A stretch of 38,488 bases of DNA from Oscillospiraceae bacterium (GTDB taxonomy: Bacteria > Bacillota > Clostridia > Oscillospirales > QAMX01): the NCBI GenBank assembly GCA_015067715.1, contig SVLY01000021.1, positions 1 to 38,488 on the forward strand, read 5' to 3'. A model generated the notes under the pieces. It was not told the DNA's origin. It saw nothing but the letters and a program-made list of their open reading frames with translations, and searched no databases. The number at the start of each line of letters is the position of its first letter. Position 1 is the first letter of the stretch. Position numbers and translations under genes: made by a program. This document shows, one piece after another, positions 31,376-38,402 of the stretch.

Positions 31376-32347
31376 GTGGCTGTCACTGCCGTGGGCGCGG
31401 GAAGAGAAAGCGGTATCGTGCTTCCTGCGGGTACTGTCGAAAGACTTATCAGAGTTGAAAACGGCACCGCCATAAGGCTTTACCTTCTGCTGTGCCAGGG
31501 AGCTGTGCTGGACAGTGCCGCCATATGCCAAAGGCTTGGCATAAACGACTGCGAGCTTGAAATCGCAGAGGCCTGTCTTATTTCCCATGGGCTTGCATCC
31601 CGGGCTTCTGAACCCAGGTGCGACCGGGACATGGCCCGGGACAGGGAAAGCGCCCCTGTCTACACCCGGGAGGAGATCGCTTCTCTTAAAAACGGAGACA
31701 TGGCCTTTTCCCACATCGTCTACGAGACCGAGCGGCTAATAAAGCCCCTGCTGAACGAAAGCGACCTTCGGGAGCTTATGACCATATACAGCTACTACGG
31801 AATGCCCGCGGACTGTTTTATAACCCTGATCCACTTCGTCGCCGCCCGCACCGCCTCCCAAAACGATGGAACCAGGCGGCCCTCCCTGCTCACCGTTAAA
31901 AAAGAGGCTTACCGCTGGCTTGAGCTGGGGATAACCTGCGTTGAAAAGGCAGAGGAGTTCGTCGCCGCCGAGTTGGCGCTCTCCAAAAAGGTCACCGAGT
32001 TTGAGCGCGCGCTGGGTCTTCCTGCACTCACCAACGACGACCGCTGGACCCTGCGGGGCTGGGCGGAGCTGGGCTTTGATGCCGCCGGAGTAAAGCTTGC
32101 GTCAGACATCTCCAAAAAGCGCAAGGGCGAGATCATTCTTGCCTACATGAACCGGATACTCCGGGGCTGGAAGCGGGACGGGCTTACCGACGCTTCCGAG
32201 ATCGCAAGACGGGAACAGGCCGCAGAGCACGAGCGAGAGCTTAACCGCACCGCAGCCGCAAGGCGAAGCGGAAAACGCACCGTTCAGACCGACCGTGAGC
32301 TTTCCCAGGCCGAGCGCGCCGCTCTTGACAGTCTGTTTAACGACTAA
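31376..32347 (+). CDS. DnaD-domain replication initiation protein
   Basis: 323 aa from the GTG at 31376, with AGGAGG 9 nt upstream. An N-terminal winged-helix-like region (~15-75) is followed by two helical DnaD-type modules. The second ends in 'ILAYMNRILRGWKRDGL', the YxxxIxxxW motif that binds single-stranded DNA. The C terminus is charged. DnaD helps remodel oriC DNA and load the helicase. It is followed after 25 nt by its functional partner, the helicase loader. Confidence 0.87.
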   Translation: MAVTAVGAGRESGIVLPAGTVERLIRVENGTAIRLYLLLCQGAVLDSAAICQRLGINDCELEIAEACLISHGLASRASEPRCDRDMARDRESAPVYTREEIASLKNGDMAFSHIVYETERLIKPLLNESDLRELMTIYSYYGMPADCFITLIHFVAARTASQNDGTRRPSLLTVKKEAYRWLELGITCVEKAEEFVAAELALSKKVTEFERALGLPALTNDDRWTLRGWAELGFDAAGVKLASDISKKRKGEIILAYMNRILRGWKRDGLTDASEIARREQAAEHERELNRTAAARRSGKRTVQTDRELSQAERAALDSLFND

Positions 32348-32372
32348 TAACCTTTAAAAGGTGATAATACAT

Positions 32373-33350
32373 ATGAAGCTTGATCCGAAAATTTTAAAGC
32401 TTGCAAAAGAAAAGCACTCAGCGGCCTGTCATAACCGCCGGAGCGCTATGATGGATAAGCTGGAAGACCTTCGCCAGCGTGTTCCGGAGTTCGCCGCTCT
32501 GGAAAAAAGCCAGTTCCGCCTTGGCGCGGAGATAGCCGAGGCCTGTCTTTCCGGAGATCCGGAGGCAACTCTTGCGGCCATCCGTCCCAGAGCCGAGGCG
32601 ATCGCCCAGAGAAAAGAGGCCATCCTTACCGCCAACGGACTTCCCCCGTCCGGCGAGGCAGAGATCGCCTGTACCCTCTGCGGAGACGAAGGCTTTACGG
32701 GGGGCAGACCCTGTTCCTGTCTTATGAGCTTTTACCGGGACGAGCAGTTTAAAGAAAACGCCAGGCTTTTCCGCTTTGTTTCCGGAGACAGACGGGATTT
32801 TCTTCCCGGGGACTATTCCGAAGAGCCCAACCCCAAAAACCGGGGCATTCCCGACAGGGCGTATATGATCCGCCTGCTTGAAAAGCTGGAGACCGGCGGA
32901 GATATTCCCGCCCAGAGCATCGCCTTTACCGGCGAGAGCGGCATGGGCAAAAAATTCCTCACCGCATTTTTGCTCCGCCGGGCAATTGCCGCAGGGGAGT
33001 TCTGCGTTTACGCTCCGGCCTATTCTCTGGCAAAGCTCTTTGAGGAGGACCGGTTTTCACGCAGTGAATACGCCTCCGACGAGCTTGAGCGCATGAAAAA
33101 GGCCTCCCTTCTCATAATCGATGAGCTTGGCACGGAGCAGACAACGGCCTATTCCGTTGCGGCGCTTCTTGAGCTTCTTGACCAGAGATTTTCCGAAGGG
33201 CTCACAACGGTCATCACCACCGGCCTTGACGAAAAGGATATTTCCGTCAGATACAATCCCGAGCTCGTTCTGAGACTCTACCGTCAGTTCACCCAGTATT
33301 TTATCCCCCTCACGGTCGCTGAGGCGGAACGGAATAACAGCTATAACTGA
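32373..33350 (+). CDS. DnaC/DnaI-type helicase loader ATPase
   Basis: 325 aa from the ATG at 32373, preceded by AAAAGGTGAT. The N-terminal half carries a zinc site 'CTLCGDEGF...CSC' as in DnaI. The AAA+ core has Walker A 'GESGMGKKFL' with the essential Lys at about 193; the next residue is Lys where Thr/Ser (or Asn in E. coli DnaC) is usual. Walker B is 'LLIIDELGTE', sensor 1 is 'TVITTGL', and an Arg-rich 'LVLRLYRQF' closes it. It loads the replicative helicase together with DnaD. Confidence 0.87.
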   Translation: MKLDPKILKLAKEKHSAACHNRRSAMMDKLEDLRQRVPEFAALEKSQFRLGAEIAEACLSGDPEATLAAIRPRAEAIAQRKEAILTANGLPPSGEAEIACTLCGDEGFTGGRPCSCLMSFYRDEQFKENARLFRFVSGDRRDFLPGDYSEEPNPKNRGIPDRAYMIRLLEKLETGGDIPAQSIAFTGESGMGKKFLTAFLLRRAIAAGEFCVYAPAYSLAKLFEEDRFSRSEYASDELERMKKASLLIIDELGTEQTTAYSVAALLELLDQRFSEGLTTVITTGLDEKDISVRYNPELVLRLYRQFTQYFIPLTVAEAERNNSYN

Positions 33351-33369
33351 AAAACGGAGGTAAAAACAC

Positions 33370-34290
33370 ATGAGTGCCAGATACCCCTTTTTTAAGGGCA
33401 TGATGCCCATTTTGCCCACAGTCCTCACTGAGGACGGAAGTCCCGACCTTGAAGCCCAGGGCCGTCTTGTTGAGTACGTTATCGCAAACGGCGCAGTTGC
33501 CATCGGACACATGGCAGGTGCTTCGGAGTACTACAAGGTCAGCGAATACGACCGCGATCCCATGATCCGCGCACTTGTCTCCCAGGTTGGCGGCCGGGTT
33601 CCCGTTTACGTCGGCACGACCGACGTTGCCAGAAAGACAGCCCTTCGCCAGGCCGAAGAGGCCGCAGATCAGGGCGCAGACCTTATCATGGTGTGTTCCC
33701 CCATCGTTGGCAATATGTCCGATGCCGAGCTTCTGAAATACTACGAGGACGTCGGCCATGCGACCTCCCTCCCCATCATCATGCAGGACACCGGCGCATC
33801 CTCCGGAAGGTTCACCGCAGATTTCATGCTCCGGGCCATAGACAAGGTCCCGAATATCGGCTACGTCAAGGCCGAGGGCGTTAACTGCCTTCCCAAGGCA
33901 AATCGCCTTGTTTCCGAGCTTGGTGACACCGTTCAGGTCATCGGCGGCAGCGCCGGCTTTGAAATGCCCACTCTGCTCCGCATGGGCGTTACCGCCTTCA
34001 TGACCGGCACCGAGGCTCTGGACGTTCACAACGACTGCATCCAGACCTATTTCGCCGGGGACGAGGCCGAGGCAGACCGCCTTTACCACATGACCATTCT
34101 CTCCTACCTCAGATTTTTCACCCTTTCCGGCAGATATATGCTGAAATATATGCTCTGCCGCAGAGGTGTTCTGGAAAATACCGTGCTTCCCTTCCCCGTT
34201 GAAGAGAGCACGCCCGACCCCTTCATCGTTGCCCAGCTGGACCGCACTCTGGACCGTATCAACGAGCTCAGAGGCAAAAAGGTACTTTAA
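33370..34290 (+). CDS. Dihydrodipicolinate synthase/N-acetylneuraminate lyase family aldolase
   Basis: 306 aa TIM barrel, CGGAGGT ribosome site. The Schiff-base Lys is about residue 167 in 'IGYVKAEG'. The usual GTTGE/GSTGE substrate loop reads 'GHMAGASEYY', and the Tyr of the YNVPGR motif is replaced: the block reads 'IIMQDTGASSGR' (Gln139-Asp140). So it is unlikely to be the lysine-pathway DapA and should act on another 2-keto acid. It lies 19 nt after the helicase loader gene in the same operon. Confidence 0.82.
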   Translation: MSARYPFFKGMMPILPTVLTEDGSPDLEAQGRLVEYVIANGAVAIGHMAGASEYYKVSEYDRDPMIRALVSQVGGRVPVYVGTTDVARKTALRQAEEAADQGADLIMVCSPIVGNMSDAELLKYYEDVGHATSLPIIMQDTGASSGRFTADFMLRAIDKVPNIGYVKAEGVNCLPKANRLVSELGDTVQVIGGSAGFEMPTLLRMGVTAFMTGTEALDVHNDCIQTYFAGDEAEADRLYHMTILSYLRFFTLSGRYMLKYMLCRRGVLENTVLPFPVEESTPDPFIVAQLDRTLDRINELRGKKVL

Positions 34291-34319
34291 AAAATAATTT
34301 TTTGGAGCCGTAGAAACGT

Positions 34320-35726
34320 ATGGATATCAGAAAACAGCTTGACAGTTATTTTGACAGCGAAGCCGTTAAGGCAAGATTTGTAGACATCCTCTCAAAGCTC
34401 ATCGCCGTTCCCAGTGTCGTCGGCCCCGCAGAAGGGGAGTACGTTTTCGGCAAGCCCTGCGCCGACGTTCTCACTCTTGCTCTGGACATTGGCTCTGAGC
34501 TGGGCTTTGAGACCGAAAACCACGAATGGTACTGCGGAAGCATCGTCCATCACGGCAAGACCATCGAGGAGATGGGCATTGTGGGACATCTGGACGTTGT
34601 TCCCGCCTTTGGCGAATGGGAATATCCCAAATATGAGCTCACCGTTGAAAACGGCCTGCTCATCGGCCGTGGTGTCCGGGACGATAAGGGCCCCGTTGTT
34701 GCAGGTCTTGCGGCAATGAGCTTCTTCAAGGAGACCGGCATTGAGCTTCCCTTTGGTGTGCGCCTTATTATGGGCTGCAGCGAGGAAAAGGGCATGGAAG
34801 ACCTTCCCTATTACCTTGCAAAGGGCTATAACGTACCCAAGTTCTCCTTCACTCCCGACAGCGCCTTCCCCGTCTGCCGGGGCGAAAAGGGCATTGCCTC
34901 CTTCAACGCCGTCTTCGAGAACTACGGCGAGGATATTCTCGCCTTCAAGGGCGGCAACGTGACCAACGCCGTTGCGGACTACGCCGAGATCGTGCTCAAC
35001 CTTCCTGCCGACACGCCCTGTATGGAGGCAGAGGGCGTCAGCGTTTCCTCTGAGGATGGAAAGCTCCGCATCATCGCAAAGGGTCTCTCCTCCCACGCGG
35101 CAATGCCCGAGGGTTCCGTTAACGCGATCAAGAGGCTGGCCGCCTTCGTTCTGGACAACAAGCTCGTCTCCGACTACCGCTCCAGAGGTGTTATGAAATA
35201 CATAATGAAGGCCAACACCGACAATGCCGGTACCGGCCTTGGAATTGCCTGCTCCGACGAGCTCACCGGCGCGCTTACCTGCATCACCGGTATGGCACGC
35301 ATTGAAAAGGGCAAGCTCATCGTCAACCACAACGTGCGCTATCCCGTGAGCCGGGACTTTGCCTTTGAGCTTCTGCCCAAGGTGCGCTGTGTCTGCGAAG
35401 GGTACGATGCCCACGTTGAGCTCTGCGAGGACTCAAAGGGCTACGCCTTCCCTGCCGACGCTCCCGAGATCGCCGCGCTTACCGAGGCCTTCACCGATAT
35501 CACCGGCGTAAAGGCCGAGCCCTATACCATGGGCGGCGGCACCTACGCCCGTGCCTTCCCCAACACCGTCGCCTTCGGCGCCGCAATAAGCGAGGACGAG
35601 TCTCCCTTCGGCACCGCCCGGGGCAACGCCCACCAGAACGACGAGTGTATTCCTCTCGACGAGCTTCTCACCGCCGCAAAGGTCTTTGCCCTGTCCCTTT
35701 GGAAGCTGGGCGAAATGCAGGAGTAA
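34320..35726 (+). CDS. M20 family dipeptidase (PepV/Sapep-like)
   Basis: 468 aa, standard for PepV. Zinc ligands and catalytic residues are in place: 'VGHLDVVP' (His, catalytic Asp), 'GRGVRDDKGP' (bridging Asp), 'GCSEEKGM' (general base Glu and ligand Glu), 'TPDSAFPV' (Asp) and 'GNAHQNDECI' (His). It cleaves dipeptides, often with an N-terminal beta-Ala or D-residue, in the cytoplasm. GGAG lies about 12 nt before the ATG. Last gene of the dnaD operon; its link to replication genes is probably only positional. Confidence 0.9.
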   Translation: MDIRKQLDSYFDSEAVKARFVDILSKLIAVPSVVGPAEGEYVFGKPCADVLTLALDIGSELGFETENHEWYCGSIVHHGKTIEEMGIVGHLDVVPAFGEWEYPKYELTVENGLLIGRGVRDDKGPVVAGLAAMSFFKETGIELPFGVRLIMGCSEEKGMEDLPYYLAKGYNVPKFSFTPDSAFPVCRGEKGIASFNAVFENYGEDILAFKGGNVTNAVADYAEIVLNLPADTPCMEAEGVSVSSEDGKLRIIAKGLSSHAAMPEGSVNAIKRLAAFVLDNKLVSDYRSRGVMKYIMKANTDNAGTGLGIACSDELTGALTCITGMARIEKGKLIVNHNVRYPVSRDFAFELLPKVRCVCEGYDAHVELCEDSKGYAFPADAPEIAALTEAFTDITGVKAEPYTMGGGTYARAFPNTVAFGAAISEDESPFGTARGNAHQNDECIPLDELLTAAKVFALSLWKLGEMQE

Positions 35727-35748
35727 GCTCCTTCTGCAATACGATACG

Positions 35749-35789
35749 AAAAGCCTTAAGACGTGTATCGCGTCTTAAGGCTTTTTTTT
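35749..35789 (+). terminator. Terminator of the dnaD operon
   Basis: AAAAGCCTTAAGACG (35749-35763) pairs with CGTCTTAAGGCTTTT (35771-35785), followed by more Ts to 35789. Confidence 0.92.
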
Positions 35790-35793
35790 GATG

Positions 35794-35832
35794 AAAAAAC
35801 ATCGCCCGGCCGGAGGAGTCGGTCGGGCGATG
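35794..35832 (-). terminator. Terminator downstream of the nifJ fragment
   Basis: CATCGCCCGGCCG (35800-35812) pairs with CGGTCGGGCGATG (35820-35832) with one G-U pair. On the minus strand it is followed by six Ts. It differs from the terminator after the second nifJ end at 38142-38171. Confidence 0.85.
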
Positions 35833-35891
35833 AGTTTATTGTTTGAAGTTGACCCGGAAGATGGGCAGACTGCTCACAGCCGGAGAGTTAA

Positions 35892-36092
35892 ATTACTCAG
35901 CGGAGTAGAAGTCGACCTTCTTCTTGAGGCTCTCGTACTTCTCCTTGGCGGCCTCTTCGGCGTTGGCGAAGAGCATTTCGGCACGCTCGGGGAATGCGCG
36001 GGCAACCTGAGTGTAACGAACTTCGCTGCGGATGAAGTCCTGATAGCTTCCGGTGGGATCCTTGCAGTCGAGGGTGAAGGGGTTCTGGCCGG
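35892..36092. repeat. Direct repeat copy A of the nifJ 3' end (201 bp)
   Basis: Matches 38202-38402 at all but five positions by my alignment. The match starts 1 bp beyond the stop codon and ends abruptly at 36092. Confidence 0.9.
35893..36092 (-). pseudogene. Orphan 3' fragment of a nifJ (pyruvate:ferredoxin oxidoreductase) gene
   Basis: Encodes only the last ~66 residues, in frame with the same stop as the second copy ('FTLDCKDPTGSYQDFIRSEV' onwards). It has no start or upstream domains and is joined directly to the region after the secreted-protein gene. Of five differences from the other copy, four are synonymous (Glu GAG/GAA, Ser AGC/TCC needing two changes, Asn AAC/AAT) and one changes Lys to Met. 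That pattern implies descent from a once-functional paralogue. Confidence 0.82.
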
Positions 36093-36124
36093 GTGTTCTT
36101 TTCGTTTGCCTTTGCGCTTTGAAA

Positions 36125-36874
36125 TTATTTCTGTCCGTGTTTTTTTCGCTTTACCGCAAAGAGAACTCCGAACACGGCGAGAATGCAGATGAGGGACACC
36201 GCAGAGGCGGCAAGCCATATCTCAAATGCAAAGTCCGAAGAACCCTCTCCGATCAGATTGCCGTTTTCGTCGAACTGTTGGTCACTTCCGTGGGCTCCGC
36301 GGGGGGGCAAAACTGTAACGGCGTCGCCGTATTTTTTGTCGAGTGTCTTTTTGTAGAGACCCCGTGTCAGATTGCTGACCCGAAGGATCACCCGGTCTTT
36401 TTCTATCTTTGCAGAGTCAAAGGACGGTCGGCGGCTGAAGTCCTTCAGGATCTCGCTGTAGACCGAATCGATCTCTTCGCGGGTGAGCTCGCAGGACACG
36501 ATATTCACAACGCAGACGTTTGAAAGATTCTCTTCCAGGAAGGAAACGAGCTCGTCTTCGTGGCCTTCGATAACGCCAATCTCCCAACGTTCAGCGGTGA
36601 AATTGTCTCCGAATTCTTCCCGAACAGCTCCGTCGATAACCACCTGATCCGTTATTTCAACGACGGTGAAGTCGCCTTCCGTCTTCGGAAGAGCTCCGCG
36701 CCCGTCGCGGATCGCGTAGGAAACGTAATCCGGATACCCGTTTTCCTCCCATGCCGCTCTTATGCCGTACATTGTGGTCTCACCCTCACCGCCGTAAACT
36801 CCGCTTCCGGCAGCGTTAACTGCGGTTGAAAAGGTGAGGAGGAACAAGATCGCAAAAATTATACGTTTTGTCAT
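36125..36874 (-). CDS. Secreted, single-pass membrane protein of unknown function
   Basis: 249 aa. A signal peptide (about 1-21, 'FAILFLLTFSTAVNAA') is followed by an extracytoplasmic region of ~190 residues and a C-terminal membrane helix 'IWLAASAVSLICILAVFGVLFAV' with a basic KRKKHGQK tail inside. The outer region is acidic with one Cys pair ('NVCVVNIVSCELT'). I do not recognise a family. Its start codon overlaps the stop of the trigger-factor-like gene by 4 nt (ATGA), so the two are translated together and probably act together in the envelope. Confidence 0.75.
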   Translation of the reverse strand: MTKRIIFAILFLLTFSTAVNAAGSGVYGGEGETTMYGIRAAWEENGYPDYVSYAIRDGRGALPKTEGDFTVVEITDQVVIDGAVREEFGDNFTAERWEIGVIEGHEDELVSFLEENLSNVCVVNIVSCELTREEIDSVYSEILKDFSRRPSFDSAKIEKDRVILRVSNLTRGLYKKTLDKKYGDAVTVLPPRGAHGSDQQFDENGNLIGEGSSDFAFEIWLAASAVSLICILAVFGVLFAVKRKKHGQK

Positions 36875-37878
36875 CCTGCAATGCCTCCTTTCAGCCTGGG
36901 TGCGAAGAAGTAAAGTCTGTTTATGACTGCCTCTTCGGTGAGTATATACTCTGCTTCTTCGGGGGTATAGCCAAGTGAAGTGAGCGCTTCAATCTCACTT
37001 TCTTTGGGGGAAATATTCCACTTTTGAGCGTAATACTCTGTGACGATCTCACGCTGAGCGTTATTGCGGACGTAGAGATAGACGTTCTGATAACCGCTTG
37101 CGGAGATTTGATCTTCCAGAGGAACTCCTGCCATGACCGCTGAATATGCGATGCTTTCAAAAAAATCCGAATATTCCGAATTGAATTCAAAGGCATCGAT
37201 CACGTATTCCGATTCGTTCACGACGTGATCCACGAAGGATCTGTATGCTTTTTCTCTTTGCTCAGTCCTGAAATCCCGGGTCATACTTTCGGAGATCGCC
37301 CCGGTGAATTCCCTGGACGAGCTGTATCCGGTGTTTTCTTTGACGAAACCGTCCGTGAGCTCGGGGAGGATAAGGTCGCCCCGGGAGAGGAGGGTGATCT
37401 CTGCCGTGCATTCACCGCTGACCCTGCTGGACTGGGACGTGAACTTATAGCTTTTCGTTTCCCCGTTTTTCATAGAACTGACCGTATCGGTAACGACCCC
37501 GCCGTATATCCCTTCGCCAAGGTCGAATGAAATATCGTTTTTCACCGATATGACCTTACCGTCCTCTGAGGTGACGACGATGTCCACAAAGACCGTTTGA
37601 CCGTCTTCGCTTTCTTCAAAGGTGGCAAAGGGGGCAAGATATAGGTTTATTCCCTCGGATATATCAATATCTGCTTTGCCGTTGTTTTGACGGGCAGTTG
37701 AAAAGCTGTACAAGAGCCGGTATATCGGAGGGATGTTTTTCACATAGCTGCCGTCGGGCGGATCAAAGTACGCCTGGGTCCTGTGTCCTGTTGACAAAGC
37801 GAGGCCCGAAACCAAGAACGAAAAGACCCACACGCAAAGAATAATGATAAAGATCTTCTTTAATCTGTTCGGTTTCAT
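36871..37878 (-). CDS. Membrane-anchored trigger factor-like protein
   Basis: 335 aa from the ATG at 37878, with AGGAGGAGC upstream. An N-terminal anchor helix 'KIFIIILCVWVFSFLVSGLAL' is followed by an FKBP-like segment (~85-160: 'ISFDLGEGIYGGVVTDTVSSMKNGETKSYKF') and a helical C-terminal part ('LTDGFVKENTGYSSSREF', then 'AYRSFVDHVVNESEYVI' and 'QKWNISPKESEIEALTSLGYTPEEAEYIL') resembling the trigger factor C-terminal chaperone domain. The ribosome-binding N domain is missing. It could be an extracytoplasmic chaperone, perhaps without isomerase activity. The family call is by eye. First gene of the cassette. Confidence 0.7.
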   Translation of the reverse strand: MKPNRLKKIFIIILCVWVFSFLVSGLALSTGHRTQAYFDPPDGSYVKNIPPIYRLLYSFSTARQNNGKADIDISEGINLYLAPFATFEESEDGQTVFVDIVVTSEDGKVISVKNDISFDLGEGIYGGVVTDTVSSMKNGETKSYKFTSQSSRVSGECTAEITLLSRGDLILPELTDGFVKENTGYSSSREFTGAISESMTRDFRTEQREKAYRSFVDHVVNESEYVIDAFEFNSEYSDFFESIAYSAVMAGVPLEDQISASGYQNVYLYVRNNAQREIVTEYYAQKWNISPKESEIEALTSLGYTPEEAEYILTEEAVINRLYFFAPRLKGGIAG

Positions 37879-37929
37879 TTGCTCCTCCTTTTTTGTTTGG
37901 ATCAATAAGGGGGTGTATGCATCGTGTGA

Positions 37930-37980
37930 GCCGTTTTGTCCGAGGTATCCTCAAAATTCAAAACGGCAAACATTTTGAGG
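37930..37980 (-). promoter_or_regulatory. Potential H-type pseudoknot in the cassette leader
   Basis: On the minus-strand RNA, CCTCAAAAT (37980-37972) pairs with ATTTTGAGG (37957-37949). The loop contains GCCGTTTTG (37967-37959), which can pair with CAAAACGGC downstream (37938-37930). The two 9-bp helices interlock or exclude each other. CGGCTCAC is repeated at both edges (37983-37990, 37926-37933). Confidence 0.5.
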
Positions 37981-38022
37981 ACGTGAGCCGATGTGGGTGA
38001 TCAGGTGAAGGAAAATAAACAT
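37951..38022 (-). CDS. Upstream ORF, 23-codon leader peptide
   Basis: An ATG at 38022, with AGGAAAGGCGG 8 nt upstream, opens a frame starting MFIFLHLI and ending at a TGA at 37951-37953. The frame crosses the 5' arm of the 9-bp stem and stops in its 3' arm. It lies wholly inside the untranslated leader of the trigger-factor-like gene, 72 nt before that gene's start. Size, hydrophobic start and overlap with alternative stems resemble leader peptides of translational attenuators. No stretch of one amino acid suggests a specific signal. Confidence 0.45.
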   Translation of the reverse strand: MFIFLHLITHIGSRPQNVCRFEF

Positions 38023-38063
38023 TTCGTCGCCGCCTTTCCTTGTGTAAGAGTGATAAAATATAT

Positions 38064-38076
38064 GGTAAAGTTTACC
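38064..38076. promoter_or_regulatory. Operator-like palindrome just after the cassette promoter
   Basis: GGTAAA-G-TTTACC, perfect 6-bp arms. It lies about +6 to +18 relative to the RNA start predicted from the -10, a typical repressor position. Confidence 0.5.
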
Positions 38077-38088
38077 TATTACATAAGT

Positions 38089-38116
38089 ATTATAACACCC
38101 TGCAAAAAAAAGTCAA
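38089..38116 (-). promoter_or_regulatory. Promoter of the trigger-factor-like cassette
   Basis: TTGACT (38111-38116) and TATAAT (38089-38094) on the minus strand, 16-bp spacer. It gives a leader of about 200 nt. Confidence 0.75.
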
Positions 38117-38136
38117 CAGAAAATTTTGTAAAGAAC

Positions 38137-38171
38137 AAAAAAATGCACCCCCGAAATTTCGGGGGTGCATT
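38137..38171 (-). terminator. nifJ terminator
   Basis: AATGCACCCCCGAAA (38142-38156) and TTTCGGGGGTGCATT (38157-38171) form a perfect palindrome hairpin, followed on the minus strand by a T run. It separates nifJ from the cassette promoter. Confidence 0.9.
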
Positions 38172-38201
38172 AATGCTATGATTCAGAACCCTGAAGGACG
38201 G

Positions 38202-38402
38202 ATTACTCAGCGGAGTAGAAGTCGACCTTCTTCTTGAGGGATTCGTACTTCTCCTTGGCGGCCTCTTCGGCGTTGGCGAAGAGCTTTTCGGCACGCTCGG
38301 GGAATGCGCGGGCAACCTGAGTGTAACGAACTTCGCTGCGGATGAAGTCCTGATAGCTTCCGGTGGGATCCTTGCAGTCGAGGGTGAAGGGATTCTGGCC
38401 GG
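38202..38402. repeat. Direct repeat copy B of the nifJ 3' end (201 bp)
   Basis: Second copy of 35892-36092, offset 2310 bp, about 97.5% identical. Here the coding frame continues to the window edge. Confidence 0.9.

Noticed and set aside
35788-36192. 134-codon plus-strand ORF over the nifJ fragment
   Set aside because: It runs antisense to the nifJ fragment and through the terminator, with no domain or ribosome-site support.
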